Below, in pieces: positions 1 to 11,479 of a DNA stretch of 64,000 bases. This DNA is from Coleophoma eucalyptorum (lineage: Eukaryota; Ascomycota; Leotiomycetes; Helotiales; Dermateaceae). Made by a program: the position numbers and the translations under genes. The stretch is from NCBI GenBank assembly GCA_026120035.1, contig JALRME010000031.1:434001-498000 (forward strand), read 5' to 3'. Position 1 is the first letter of the stretch, and every line of letters starts with the position of its first letter. Under the pieces are notes generated by a model. That model saw only the letters and a program-made list of their open reading frames with translations, had not been told where the DNA came from and searched no databases.

Positions 1-506
1 GTTTTGAGAGATTTACGCCTTGTCACAACCAGTCTTAGACTGCCTCGTGATATATGGCGTCGAAAGCCTCAAGCTTCTATTGAGGGCCTATCATATCATA
101 CCAGTAGTGTGCTTCAGTTAACTAAATAAGTAAACGTCATTAAAGCAAAATCTTGCACTGGGTCTATTTTTTGGGTGTACTCGCATAAGCTCTATCAACA
201 GACAAGCAACTGCAGATTCGATGATGAGTCCGACAGTCACGATCCCTAAAGCAGCTCAACTATCCTGCTTATTGATTTCATGAAGGACCTAGCTTATTGG
301 CTTGTACTAGCTAGTAGATAGTTCAAATTTACTCCAAAATTGTATGACTGCATCGGATAAGCTTGTGATACTCGACATTGTAATCTGTACGTGCCTTAGT
401 ATAACATGTTGGGTTCATGATAGGAAGCGAGTTTAGCTATCTATAATGACTAAAATGACAAAGGCGCAAGCCTGTCCTATTATAATAGATAATTACATAC
501 ATCGAC
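1..506. other. AT-rich intergenic region, no gene seen
   Basis: I see no coding frame, RNA gene or repeat in this stretch. It lies beyond the 3' end of the amino-acid permease gene and probably holds its 3' UTR. Confidence 0.5.
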
Positions 507-2417
507 CTAAGCACCTCTGTTTAAGGTTGCTTTTCTTGATCGTATTATCACCTTCAGTTCATGCCAGAGACTAAGATCCTCATCAACAAGAGTTGCCTCA
601 TAGGCGTCGATCAGAGGCGCCTCCCAGATAAGGTCGACCTCATTCGCGGGGATGAACTTGGTCCGTTTGATGAACTTCCAGCCAAGGAACAAGATGATAC
701 ATACAAAGAGCATCAAGTAATAGATGAAAAAGTTACCGACATCCCAGTTACCAGGTAGGAAGGTTGTGTATCCATAAGTTCCCACTACGAAGGTCATTCC
801 TACCAGGCCGAACCAGGCCGTATAGGGTTGCCACCAACCCTTATAAGGAAGTTTATTGCGGTCGAATCCTTGCGCCTTCATAGCACGATAAAAATATATG
901 TATACGATGCACATGCCTATGTAACTAGATAGTATGTCAGAACCTTGTTATCAATATTAAGTGGCCAAGAAGTATCTTACTCAATGACTTGTGAAGCAGT
1001 TGTGAGATTTGCAAGCCTGGTAGTTTAACGTTATATTTAGTTATCGAATTTCGACATTGGTGGATGTTTGCTTACCATTGGACAACCTGCGAGGCGTTGT
1101 TACCCAAAGTTAGGAGTGACAAGAAAGGAAATACCATAGTTATAGCGAAGCAATAGATTGGAACACCAGCCTTGGTGCACTTTTGGAGGATCTTTGGTGC
1201 ATGGCCTTCCAGAGAGAGCGAGTAGAGTGTTCGAGAGGCGCAGTAGACGTAAGAGTTGCCAGCAGAGAATATACTAGTGACCAGCAGGGCATTTGTAATG
1301 TGTGGAAGAACACCAATACCCATATTCTGCATGGCAATGACATACGGAGAAGCAGCACCAGTGCCCGAGCCACCAGAAGTTCCAGAGTTGATTGCAACAA
1401 GAGTTGGGTCATTATATGGCAAGACAATGCCAACAGCAAGCGCACCGCCAATGAAAAAGACACCAAATCGCCAGTAAATAGTCTTATAGGCCTTTTTGAG
1501 ATTTTTTCGAGGATTCTTTGCTTCTGCGGCTAACATGGCGACATATTCAGGGCCGACCATAGTGAAAGCAGCCCGCCACAGACCAGCTAGGTAACCTTCG
1601 AATCTACCAAGGGATCCCGTGGTGATATACTCGGCAAAGGCACCGGGATTTTTCCAATAACGAAAACCATATGCGTCGTGTTGTGGATTCCCGCCAACCA
1701 TAGTAACGAAGGTGAAGGAGAACACGAGAATAATCAAAATGACCTCTGCAAAGAATGAGTTAGAAACGGTCTTGGTTGGCAGATTTCTAGATTAGGTATC
1801 ACTAACTGCCAATAGAAAGCCAGAATTCACTTTCACCATACTTTTGGACAGCAAAAACGTTGATAAGTCTGTCTATCGTTAGCTGAAATATGCAGTTTCG
1901 GGTGGTAAGAGACATGCCCGTAGAGAAAGATGCATCCGAGACAAATGGCAATAGCAGGGATGTTATCGCTCCAAAAGGAGAGCACCAGTGTTAAAGCACT
2001 GATCTCAAAAGGAATGATAGTTGCCTCGTAAATAAAGAAATTCCATCCAAGGGCGAAACCAGCTGCATCATCGATCCAATGACTGGCCATTCGCATCCAC
2101 GCACCACTGATCGGCATGTATGTCGACATCTCAGCCATACAGTTGTTCGCAGCAGCAAGGAAGAGACTATAAGTGAAGAAAGCAAGTACCAAACTACCAG
2201 GGCCAGCGTGCATCAGACCACTGCCAATGGTGACGAATAACGCGGTACCAACAGAACCGCCGATGACCATCAACTGCATCTGACGCCAACTGAGCTTTCG
2301 CGACAGCTGGCTGACAATCTGCACTGTGCCAACGCCATCGTCACTGATCTCATCAGTGCTAGTCTGATTAATGTCATACGGCCCTTTATCGTCGGTAATA
2401 GGAGCCTTGGGTTCCAT
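507..2417 (-). CDS. amino-acid permease (APC superfamily)
   Basis: Plasma-membrane permease predicted to import amino acids or related amines. Five exons join in frame: 1918-2417, 1807-1868, 1076-1745, 981-1016 (36 nt) and 507-924, giving 561 residues, the usual family size. The first membrane segment carries the family's GGSVGTALFVTIGSGL stretch, and the middle has the GPEYVAMLAAEAKNPRKNLKKA loop typical of fungal GABA/amino-acid permeases, here split in mind only to show the key residues. About twelve hydrophobic segments are visible. The first intron (1869-1917) uses a GC donor and an AG acceptor; this is the only choice that keeps the LINVFAV helix in frame. Substrate cannot be told from sequence. 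The gene is divergent from the dioxygenase gene at 3394. No disruption is seen. Confidence 0.9.
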
Positions 2418-3393
2418 AGCTTTCGAGAAATTGCGATTTGAAATCTTGGGCGTAGAAAAACAAAGGAATTGCTTGGATAAATCAAATGGCGGAGGGAGCG
2501 GGAAGGCTCTTGTAGATAAGTATATGAATATACATGGAGGACTCAGGCATCGATAAGCTAGATTGACGTAATAAATAAGTCTTGGACCCCAGATAAACCA
2601 CAGAGTCTGAGATTCCGTACTGTCGTAGTCGGAGAAGATGGGGCAAATTTCAAAAGCGGGTTCTGGGGTAGTTTGTCTACGAGATAGAAGGCATGTCCAA
2701 ACTAGGTTTGATCCCGCAAACTATGTGGCTGTAAAGAGGTGGCAAGCCCTGAATTAACTCCCCTGTCGATGCCGTATCCCTCCTATCGACCCAGCCCCGG
2801 AAAGTCAAACCATGGATGGAGTCTGGGCGGGGGTTAGGAGAGTGCATACAAGCGATGTATAAGAAAGTATTCTTGCTATCATAAATCTCAATTGATACCC
2901 ACCAGGCATGCTGCTGTTGGTAATGAACTCCTTTGACTCCATCTAAATACTCCATCCAGTCTTATTTGAACAATAGGTGACCTGCGAATTCACGACAATG
3001 ATATTCCACCTTGACTGGCCGTGAAATTAAAGGTTAGATAAGTGGAGCCCTGAGCTAAGTTTGGCGCACTCTATTTCCTAAAATGGATGGGGCGGATTTG
3101 ACTGCAGCATGGAAATTGACCTGAGATAACTTCAACTATAACAACTTGATACATCGAGACTGATAGCGCAATTAATCTCCTGAACAAGCAAGATTGATAT
3201 TTCCCTTGGCTCCAGTGTGGAATTTACATTTTTGGAAATTCTGTGGAATTTTTCGAACCATGTCACACCACAAAAGTCGCAGCAAACCATTGATATGCAG
3301 CTCACCCGCAACTAATATCCATGATCTTCAGCCCTCTGCAAAAGAACTTGACTTTCTTATCAGATCCGAATCATTAAATAATTCATCCGCAAA
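2418..3393. promoter_or_regulatory. divergent intergenic region between permease and dioxygenase
   Basis: About 1 kb separates the start codons of the minus-strand permease and the plus-strand dioxygenase, so it should hold both promoters. A short minus-strand open frame at 2677-2955 has no recognisable family or splice context and is not called. No specific operator was identified. Confidence 0.5.
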
Positions 3394-4478
3394 ATGTATA
3401 TTCCTTCCAGAATTGATGATGGTAGCAACGTACTACCACCCCCTCCGTTGCCGGCCGATTACAAGCCTTCAGTTCGCATTGCTGAGCTATCAGCGAACGC
3501 TCCTAGCGAAGAAATCCTCACAGTGCTTGACCGGGATGGAGGGCTTATTTTAACAGATCTCATGAGTGTAGAAGACCTTGCAAAGATTGAAGAAGAAACA
3601 GCAAAATACACTTCTCCAGGAGGGAGAATTAACCACGAGGGTTTTGGAAACCTCATACCGAAGCAAACAACGCTCGTCAATGGTCTGGTGGGAAAATCTG
3701 ATACCATGGCAAACCTATGCGAGAATCCTCTTATGAAAGAACTGCGACTGCGCATTCTCACCGATTACCGAATACGCACACTAGAAGAAATACAGGAAGA
3801 AACGATTGTCGAGCCTCTGCTTTCCGTTAGTATGAGTTTCCGGGTTGGCTATGGTGCACCAAGGCAACGGTATGTATGTCGCAGCACTTTGCTCTCCTCT
3901 ATCTAATAAGGCATTGCTGATATTTAGCGATTTTCAGACTGCACCGTGACGATCAAGTTCATCTTATTGACCACTCTATCCCATTCAAGCTGGACAGGGT
4001 CAGCCAGTTTGCTGTTCTGCTTGCTGGATCCCAAACAACACGAGAGAATGGGGCAACAATGTTTGTTCCTGGAAGCCACCGGTGGGACGACAAGCGGATC
4101 CCCACGGCTGACGAGGTCACTTTTGCAGGTGCGTTGACTATTTTGGGGTGATGGATCGTGAATTCGTGTGTTAACGTCACCCCAGAGATGAAACCAGGAT
4201 CGGGTCTTCTCTTCCTCGCAGGCGCGTATCATGGTGCTGGGCATAACAATACCCCAGGTTCGACACGCATCGTCCATGGCGTCTTTTTCTGTCGCGGAAT
4301 CCTCCGTACAGAAGAAAACCAATTCCTAGCCGTTCCACAGAGCAAGGCTTTAAGTATGAGCCCAGCGATGCAGGCTCTACTGGGATATAAGAAGCCGGAT
4401 GGTTCTGCTCTTGGACTTTTTGAGGGGAATGATCCAATGGCAGATCTCAAGAGAGTATTTACAGCTGTTACTGCATAG
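3394..4478 (+). CDS. phytanoyl-CoA dioxygenase-family Fe(II)/2-oxoglutarate oxygenase
   Basis: Predicted non-haem iron, 2-oxoglutarate-dependent oxygenase of the PhyH family, which hydroxylates or desaturates small molecules. Three exons (3394-3869, 3938-4128, 4186-4478) encode 319 residues. The first splice creates the metal-binding HxD motif in LHRDDQVH. A distal His lies in GAYHGAGHN, followed by the 2-oxoglutarate-binding Arg in NTPGSTR. The set H, D, H, R is therefore complete and the enzyme looks active. Both introns are short (68 and 57 nt) with consensus ends. Fungal relatives often act in meroterpenoid or alkaloid pathways, but no such core enzyme is present here. The Zn2Cys6 regulator 620 bp downstream on the same strand could control it (inference). 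Confidence 0.85.
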
Positions 4479-5098
4479 CGCGATGGCACAAGCAAGTGGC
4501 GTATACGTTTCCACAGCTCGGATCATTTCAATGCAACTCGGTTATAATGGAAAAGAATCATTTCCTATTATAATTCTTGCTCGCCATCGTGTGCTCCATA
4601 GTCGCATGTGGATCTGATTTGCCCCATGGCAGGGAGATTGAATAAGCCCCAGATTGAAAAGCCACACGTGACCAATAATGAGGAAAGTGCAAGGTGTCAC
4701 GAATACCTCATCCCAAATCCCTTCCTCCCTTATAGATTGCGCTGACCTGTAGGTAAGATATCTTGTGCTCAATAGAGTCTTACCCCTCAAGCCCGCGCTT
4801 CCGTACACTATGGTAATGGTTGTCACTTATGCCTAAGGCAGCACTTCTTAACTAGGCCGTTTCTAGTAATTAAGTGCGCGCTGTAATATAGATGGTTGAT
4901 AGGCCATGCTTTCTTATCTCCCCGTGGAGTATGGAGAGTGTGGGTGTAGATAGTCGGAAAGGAATCCGATCACTTGTTCTCCACCCTCAATCTGAGCCTC
5001 CATCCCACTTGTTGTTCCTTGCCACTTCTCTATCGTATTACTTGGAGATTCCTTTCCGGTGTAAATCTGCAGAGCTCTAGTCGTACGAGGACATATCA
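4479..5098. other. intergenic region, dioxygenase 3' end to regulator promoter
   Basis: No supported gene. It contains the dioxygenase 3' UTR and presumably the promoter of the regulator that starts at 5099. Confidence 0.5.
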
Positions 5099-7060
5099 AT
5101 GCAGGCCCCTCAAGCCCCTACTAGCGGGCGAAAGAATTCCAAGTCACGTAGTGGCTGCAAGCGGTGCAAGCTCCGGCGTCTGAAATGCGATGAGACAAGA
5201 CCAGCCTGTTTGCAATGCAAGAACAAGAATTTTGAATGTCCCGGCTACCCAGGGTTCACATTTCGGTGGTCTTCGAAGCATGAGAAGCTTCACAACACGA
5301 AGTGCACTGCGGAACCTTCGTCTGTTTCACTGCAGAGAAAGTCAAGTTCTCCTAGACTTCCAAGGGATGCGTCCTTAACGGACGACGAGCCGGAAACCCC
5401 AGCCGCCAGAAGACCGCCGTCAACTGATGTGGTTGTTGAGCCAGTCAGTAGAGATGAGGCCCATACAGAACATGTAGTGGATGATGCCTGTTCTGAATCA
5501 AGTTCAGGAGGGTACCGCAAGTCTATTGCGGGGCAGGACCAGGACCAAGGCGTTTCCCAGTCGTCCTTTTCTACGGAATGGACTTCTTCCACTTTGGGAA
5601 ATCTCGATGCAATTCGACGAAAATTTGACGAGCCTTCCATACCACGATTTCTAGTCCATTTGCCAACCATGCTGATAGACCAGTACTTCGATTCCGTATG
5701 CGGAATATTTTCATTATTCGATAATTCCATGAATCCTTTTAGATCCGGCGTGGAAAGCTTGTGGTGCAGTTGGGCGCCGATGTATTATACAATGCAAAGT
5801 ATGGCAGCTGCACATCTTGGAAACAACTTTCCACATATGAGATCGATTGCATCTCAATTACAATCTGAAGCATATATGTGTCTGCAGCAAACCGCACCCG
5901 ACGGGCAGGCGCTATGTGTTAGTGATCGGACCCTCTTAACTGTGCTTATGCTTGGTTTAACAACTGCCTGGCACAGAAGTGAGGACCTTGGGCTTTCGCA
6001 TCAGCGAGCAGCCAAGAAATTATTTTACGAGAAACTCTATCTACAGGGATCAGTGACAGATCCTCGAATACTGAGGCAGAATCAGTTTTACGAACAGTGT
6101 ATTGTCTACTGGGAGATGCTTACCGCAATGATGGGAGACCAAGATATGGAATTCATTCAGTCGAAATATGGAAATATCGCGTCTGGCCATTCTTCCACTG
6201 ATTCTGCGGCTGCTTCGAATGAGTTTCTACGATTTCCACATCCGTGGACGGGGAGTGCTCCTCAGATAGTCTCTATGTTTGCACGAACAGGGAGACTGAT
6301 CAGGCAAGCGCGCAAAATTATGGCTCCTTTTGCATTCTACGACCTGTCTTTGGACGACCTTTTAAATTCCTATACACAGCAACCCTTTACAGAAGTCGAG
6401 GGAAAAGTTCTGGCCCTCGAGGAAGAACTTCTCCAATTCTCATCACCCCGTATAGATGACCTCGTCGATACTGGAGATACCCGGACCCCACTTGACCATA
6501 TATTACTCATGAATGAGGCATATCGATGCGCTTCACTACTTTTAATATATCGAGTCTTTCCTGATATTCTTCGCCGACGGCTACCATTTTCATTGCCATC
6601 GCCTGAAGTTGAAGGATGGCACTCTTCCTACCTGCAAGATTTGTCTAATGCAACGCACTCTTCACCAAAAGATTTTGATGATCGAAAATGGCTGAGCTCT
6701 CTTGCCATACATGTGCTTAATCTGCTCCAAAAGATTCCAAGCTCGTCGGGTACGCGCTTTCTACAACCGCTTGTGATATTGGTTGCTGCTAGCGAGCTTC
6801 GCTTTCCAATTATAGACCCTCTCAATCCGCTAAACTATGGTTCGCCTGCTCGGGGCTTAGATATGGCACATATTGATATTGCCCAAGCCAGGCGCTTCTC
6901 AATGGACCGACTATACGAGCAGCAGGTGACACTGGCTGAGAAACCGTACAAGAAGATACGTATGATAATTAAAGAAACTTGGTACAGACTGGACGCTGGC
7001 CTAGATGTGTTTTGGATGGATGTGATGATGGAAAAGCAGTGGGAGACTGTGGCTGGCTGA
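5099..7060 (+). CDS. Zn2Cys6 fungal transcription factor
   Basis: Nuclear DNA-binding regulator of 653 residues in one exon. The binuclear zinc cluster uses Cys20, 23, 30, 37, 40 and 47, spaced C-x2-C-x6-C-x6-C-x2-C-x6-C, followed by the ECPGY sequence common in this class. A Ser-rich linker (roughly residues 65-170) leads to a long helical region of the Fungal_trans_2 type that extends to the C-terminus, with LL/LLL helices and no stop or frameshift. The chosen ATG is close upstream of the zinc cluster, as is normal. It sits in tandem after the dioxygenase and convergent with the IMPase-like gene. Its target genes are unknown. Confidence 0.88.
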   Translation: MQAPQAPTSGRKNSKSRSGCKRCKLRRLKCDETRPACLQCKNKNFECPGYPGFTFRWSSKHEKLHNTKCTAEPSSVSLQRKSSSPRLPRDASLTDDEPETPAARRPPSTDVVVEPVSRDEAHTEHVVDDACSESSSGGYRKSIAGQDQDQGVSQSSFSTEWTSSTLGNLDAIRRKFDEPSIPRFLVHLPTMLIDQYFDSVCGIFSLFDNSMNPFRSGVESLWCSWAPMYYTMQSMAAAHLGNNFPHMRSIASQLQSEAYMCLQQTAPDGQALCVSDRTLLTVLMLGLTTAWHRSEDLGLSHQRAAKKLFYEKLYLQGSVTDPRILRQNQFYEQCIVYWEMLTAMMGDQDMEFIQSKYGNIASGHSSTDSAAASNEFLRFPHPWTGSAPQIVSMFARTGRLIRQARKIMAPFAFYDLSLDDLLNSYTQQPFTEVEGKVLALEEELLQFSSPRIDDLVDTGDTRTPLDHILLMNEAYRCASLLLIYRVFPDILRRRLPFSLPSPEVEGWHSSYLQDLSNATHSSPKDFDDRKWLSSLAIHVLNLLQKIPSSSGTRFLQPLVILVAASELRFPIIDPLNPLNYGSPARGLDMAHIDIAQARRFSMDRLYEQQVTLAEKPYKKIRMIIKETWYRLDAGLDVFWMDVMMEKQWETVAG

Positions 7061-7212
7061 TGCAGTTTAATTTAAGCTCATTTCCCAGTCCACTAATAGA
7101 ACTGAGTAGGCACTAGGGCTACAAATCTTCACTGTTCATTTAATTGCTTTTTGATTCTAATTGTTATTAGCGACATTCACAATTTTTTGGCAATATATAA
7201 AAGAGTACCTCT

Positions 7213-7965
7213 TCAAATAGGACGTCCCTTATGATGCGAATCTGTAAATGTACAACACCAGGCTAGGAAAGTACGCTCCCAATCGATGGTATGCGAGACA
7301 CCCAAATTTGCGAGGATGGGAAGTCCAGCCATTACATCCCAGGTCGAGTCTCCCAGCGCAAGGTAGCCATCAGTCTCTCCCATCACCACCTCAAGAAGTG
7401 AGAGGGTTGCTGACCCGCAGTAGCGAAAAGTGATGCGCAGCGTGTCGGAGATGTATCGCAGAACTTCCAGCCGATCTTCCGTGGCGTCAGAGGGATGCAG
7501 ACTAATCCCTATAGAAGCCTGAGACAAGTCGAGCGAAGGAAGTTCCAGAATGAGCTTGCCATTGAGCCTGGTTTCAATGCCCTCCCCACCGACCAACATC
7601 AGATTGCGGACCGGAGCAAGAATAACCCCAAATATCGGTCCGTGATTTTCGTAGAGGCCAATTGAGATCGCCCAATTCTGGCTGCCACGTACAAAGTTGA
7701 ACGTCCCATCGATCGGAGCGATCACCCAGACTCGGCTTGATACACCTATGATGTCGCCGCCTTCTTCTCCAAATACTCCATCGTCAGGGAAAGCCTTGCG
7801 TAGGCTTGCGATTAAAAATTCCTCAACCTCTCTATCTGCCTTGGTTACGAGGTCTAAATGGCCTTTCTTCTCGACGGTTATGCTTGTGCGTGAATGAAAG
7901 TGAGAGAGAGCAATATTGCCGGCTTCACGAGCAATTTGCTCGACTACGGCTTCCATCGTGGGCAC
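7213..7965 (-). CDS. inositol monophosphatase-like protein, one metal ligand missing
   Basis: Single-exon, 250-residue member of the Mg-dependent inositol monophosphatase/FIG fold. It has the KADREVEEFL segment, the GEEGG metal-site Glu motif, the second signature PIDGTFNF and the C-terminal TWDVMAG with its metal-binding Asp. In the family the signature reads D-P-I/L-D-G-T-x-N-F; here the first Asp is Ala (IAPIDGT), from a GCT codon. That Asp is a ligand for two metal ions in characterised enzymes, so activity is doubtful. The C-terminus after the DW pair diverges from the family, and the protein is slightly short, so the last 20-30 residues may be altered. It could be a pseudoenzyme or an early pseudogene. 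Its start, MPTMEAVVEQ, has a second Met at residue 4. Confidence 0.8.
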   Translation of the reverse strand: MPTMEAVVEQIAREAGNIALSHFHSRTSITVEKKGHLDLVTKADREVEEFLIASLRKAFPDDGVFGEEGGDIIGVSSRVWVIAPIDGTFNFVRGSQNWAISIGLYENHGPIFGVILAPVRNLMLVGGEGIETRLNGKLILELPSLDLSQASIGISLHPSDATEDRLEVLRYISDTLRITFRYCGSATLSLLEVVMGETDGYLALGDSTWDVMAGLPILANLGVSHTIDWERTFLAWCCTFTDSHHKGRPI

Positions 7966-9200
7966 AGGTTAGCCTAAGCTATTTATGTAAGAAATTCGCA
8001 CAAGGGAGTGAAATAAAGATAGATAGAACTCATACTATCGAAAGATGTTCCTTGATATTCAATTTATATCTGTAACGTATTCCACAATAATTGACTCGTG
8101 CGACATGACCACCATACCGTGAGGCAAATAAAGTCTGTAGCAATTTTAATGCTGCGAAGTACAAACATCAGGATTCAAAGAAATAAACATAGCAATTTAC
8201 TATTCATAGTTTTCTCGGTTCAAGTGGAGTCAATCGGTTAAGTCGACGATGAGAGTTTCCTTCGCGTACCTTACAGCATTGACAGTGCGCTTTAACTAAC
8301 TAACCCCTACCCTAACTATGCATCAAGAACATTTTAATGACTTTTATGTGAATATTTCAAGATAAATTGCCTCTTATTATGGCCATCTCGGTAATGCAGA
8401 AGCGCCTCCGAATCAGATCTGCTCGGTCCGAGACAACGAAGTGCAGACGTCTCGGCAAAACTAGAAGCGTCTCTACTTCAGACCCGCTCGATTCGAGATA
8501 CACCAGATAATCAAGAGCAGAGACTTATGACTAATCGCTGCACCATAAATCCACATAAGGAAAAGAAATAAACGACCAATTGAGCCATTCCGTATGGAAT
8601 CGTTTCTACCTTTATTCTGTTTGCCTGTCCCGGCACTTGGAGGTCTGGACACTTATGCAGGGTGGGGTTGAGTTGATCGGAATGGCATTTCTTCAACACG
8701 CCGTCGAGCATAAGTCTAAGTGGGCACGCAAGATCTACGCTTACAATGATGGCCCATCTCGGCAGAGGCGGAGCCTTTCCGTTGTACGTGGCAGCCAGTG
8801 AGGTTGCAAAAACCTTACACTTAGATGAATGTGCACATCTCATTTTGCCTTAAAGTGGATGGCGAAATAGAGAACGGATAATTCGTTTTGCTTGCAGAAT
8901 TTGTAATTGTCGTATGATAGGTGAATAGATGCAGCAAGCCTTGTCGGCAAAAGTGTTGTAGGTACCGAGTACCTCACCCATCGCTGAAGTCGTCTCGTCT
9001 CCATAAGCGAGAAGACATGTTGTTTTGGGCCTCAGTCATTGATAAAGACTCTGCATTGCCTAACTCAAAAGGCTGGGTTAACAGTTGCTGCATCTAGCAG
9101 ATACACAGAACTTGCCAGCAGCCGATATTGCGCCATAGTTGGGGTACAGTAGGCGCCCAGTCCTTGCAATACATTTAACGTAGTTACATTTCAGGCTTAA
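7966..9200. other. intergenic region, nothing recognised
   Basis: About 1.2 kb without a supported gene. A short telomere-like run of TAAC/CCCTAAC words around 8297-8324 is too degenerate to interpret. Open frames at 8511-8843 and 8580-8801 are mutually overlapping and resemble nothing. Confidence 0.45.
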
Positions 9201-11106
9201 CTACATAAATGGTAGCGGCACTCCGAAGGTCTGGTAGCAAAAGTATTTCATCGTTACCCTCCGCCCTTGCGCTCTCTGAGCTTCCCCATGAGCCTCGACA
9301 AACGACGCAAGGAAATTACTTCTATTGAGAGGTTGCTTGATTTGCCTCAAGCGGTCAGCTGCCCACGCCGTCTCATCCTTTTCAAAGCTCTCGATGGCGT
9401 ACACAAATAGTGGTCGAACATATCCTGGATTGAGCACCGTGCCAGTACCGTCAGCTCTATCTATGGAAAGTGAGAGGTCCCACTCGCTTTCTATGATGTC
9501 CCGAGTCAACTCCAGAGCCTGCTTAGCCTCGGGCGATGGGGGCGGGGGGTCTCCCAGGATGCGCCCGATTATGATGATCTCAGCGTAATATGCTGCAATA
9601 CAAACTCCAGTAAGAGCAATCAGAGGCTCGGATATCTGGCTAGAGAAGTGTTCACGGAGCTTCTCGGGTTGTAGTCGCAGCGGGTTCGGTCGATTCTTCC
9701 ACAGATGAGATAGGTCCGCCTTCAAAGTGGCCATAAGGTCGGTCACTTCTGCCTGATGAGCAGGCGTGATTCGGGATCGACGGTAATGCGTTACATTTAC
9801 GACTCGATTCGACATGGCTTGTAACTTTAAATAAAACGTGAAGACGGGTGCAGTGACAGTGTCGTATAATAAACGTGCTGGATGCATGTCGCCGTCGCAG
9901 TCTAGTTCCGCAAGGCTGGGGACGTCTTTGATGTGATGATATAGTAGGGTGAGGATCGATTCGGAGAGCAGGCCAAGACTTCCTGGTCGCCTAGTAGCTG
10001 TGCTTAGGAGCTGTAACCAAGCGCAAATCCGTAGTGAGACTGCCGACTGAGGGTGACGACTATCTAACAACCAAACCTCTAATCTGTTCATAAAAGTTCC
10101 ATCTAACAAGCTTAAGCAAGTTCCGTCTTCATTTGGAAGAATGACGAAACAAAGGCAAAGGAGAAAAGCGCTGACTAGCAGGATGTCTAATTCCACAGTT
10201 TCTGATATAGATATGAAGCGGGTGACGGCGGTTTGGTATGCGGACAACGCGTGGGAAATTGGCAAATGGTCCACCTGAGCTCTATAGAGCCTGAACAGCC
10301 GCTAGGGACTCTGCTACTAAGGCATGCTGGAGCCCCAGGTCAGCGATATGGTTCTTGGCCCGGGTCCAATTTAGAGAATCGAAGGACGAAATCAGAGGAC
10401 AGTCTACCACCTCGAGGAAGTAGTTAAAGGAAGACGCGGTGGGTGTGGGCGTCTCAGAAGCTGCTAACAAATCTACGGTTGTGTTGACACGAATAATCTG
10501 ACAAGCTTGCTGAAGCCGATCGAAGGAGGAGGGATTTGCGGCAGTGTTAAGGTCAACGATCCTGGGACGGAAGAGATTGGCTTGGTGGCTGGAAGACAAC
10601 TCATCAACGACATAAGTAGATGGTCCTGAAGGATCTTGGTCGGCCACCGCTCCGAGATCATTTGAGATGGTCGAAATCGCTTTAGCACTCGGGTTGGAAG
10701 CATGACTTCCCAGAAAAACCGGATGCTCATGAATTGTCGTCCGATAGTCCCTGGCTTCAGTGTGCGATGGTACACTACTATCAGACTCAGTGCCGCCGGT
10801 GCTGATCTGATCGGGCTGGGAGTCCATCATAACTCCTCCAGTTCTCGGATCCATAGAAGTTTGAGGTGGCAGTCTCCATCCATCACTCGGAGTGCGGCTG
10901 TAGACACAGGCTTTGTTTAATCTGCTGCATTTTTGACAGCTTGGTCGTTGCTCATCGCACTTGACCTTTCGAGCCCTACACACGAGACATCCGGTGCGAA
11001 CGCGACTTCTGCAATCGGGGTTTGCAGGAGAGGACACTTTCCGACGAGGTGAGCCAGGTTGTCTTCTACTCTCATCAAGAGGAGGAAAATCCATTGGTAT
11101 AGTCAA
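9201..11106 (-). pseudogene. Zn2Cys6 transcription factor split by a frameshift
   Basis: The N-terminal part (11106 down to 10282) has a zinc cluster with Cys40, 43, 50, 57, 60 and 67. The C-terminal part (10280s down to 9201) is a Fungal_trans_2-like helical region. The two parts lie in different frames. At about 10275-10290 the first frame reads AVQAL then TAG, while the next frame reads LYRAQVDHLPISHAL, so the protein continues without loss if two bases (for example one CT of a CT repeat) are restored. No plausible intron fits, because the overlap is only a few bases and a splice would remove conserved residues. The full product would be about 635 residues. It is either a recent pseudogene or a sequencing error. 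Confidence 0.75.
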
Positions 11107-11479
11107 ACTTAACCGTGGAAAGAAAACCTATCAAGATTTGTAGAGTGGATAATGTCCACGGTGGGTATAACAAGTATAGCAACATCTCTCATTCACTATA
11201 TGTGCCACCAAATACCTACAACGCCCGCCGGTAGGCACGATATCTGCCACCCACGTGCGTAGATAGTATAAGTCCCACCGGCTATCTAAGAACGTGCGGT
11301 CGGGTTGAGTGGAGTGTGCACTGGCTACACGGCCTATACCCTTTTGCGACTAGCTTTACAGCGTTGGCCTGTCCATTTTCGACGACTCCTCCTGCTTTCT
11401 CCCGCTGAACCAAGAGTAATATACCAGCCTGGCTGAACAGAATCATAGGTTCCCTTGAATTATGCTTGATAGATTCTAT
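11107..11479. other. short intergenic region
   Basis: About 370 bp between the 5' end of the frameshifted regulator and the 3' end of the GDPD pseudogene. No feature recognised beyond the probable promoter of the regulator. Confidence 0.45.

Noticed and set aside
2677..2955. Minus-strand open frame of 92 codons
   Set aside because: It has no motif, no splice context and lies in a divergent promoter region.
3870..3937. Alternative acceptor TTTAG at about 3923-3927 in the dioxygenase gene
   Set aside because: It would shift the frame and destroy the HxD iron-binding motif, while the acceptor at 3936-3937 restores it.
8297..8324. Telomere-like TAAC/CCCTAAC words
   Set aside because: Too short and irregular to be an internal telomere tract, and only one such patch exists.
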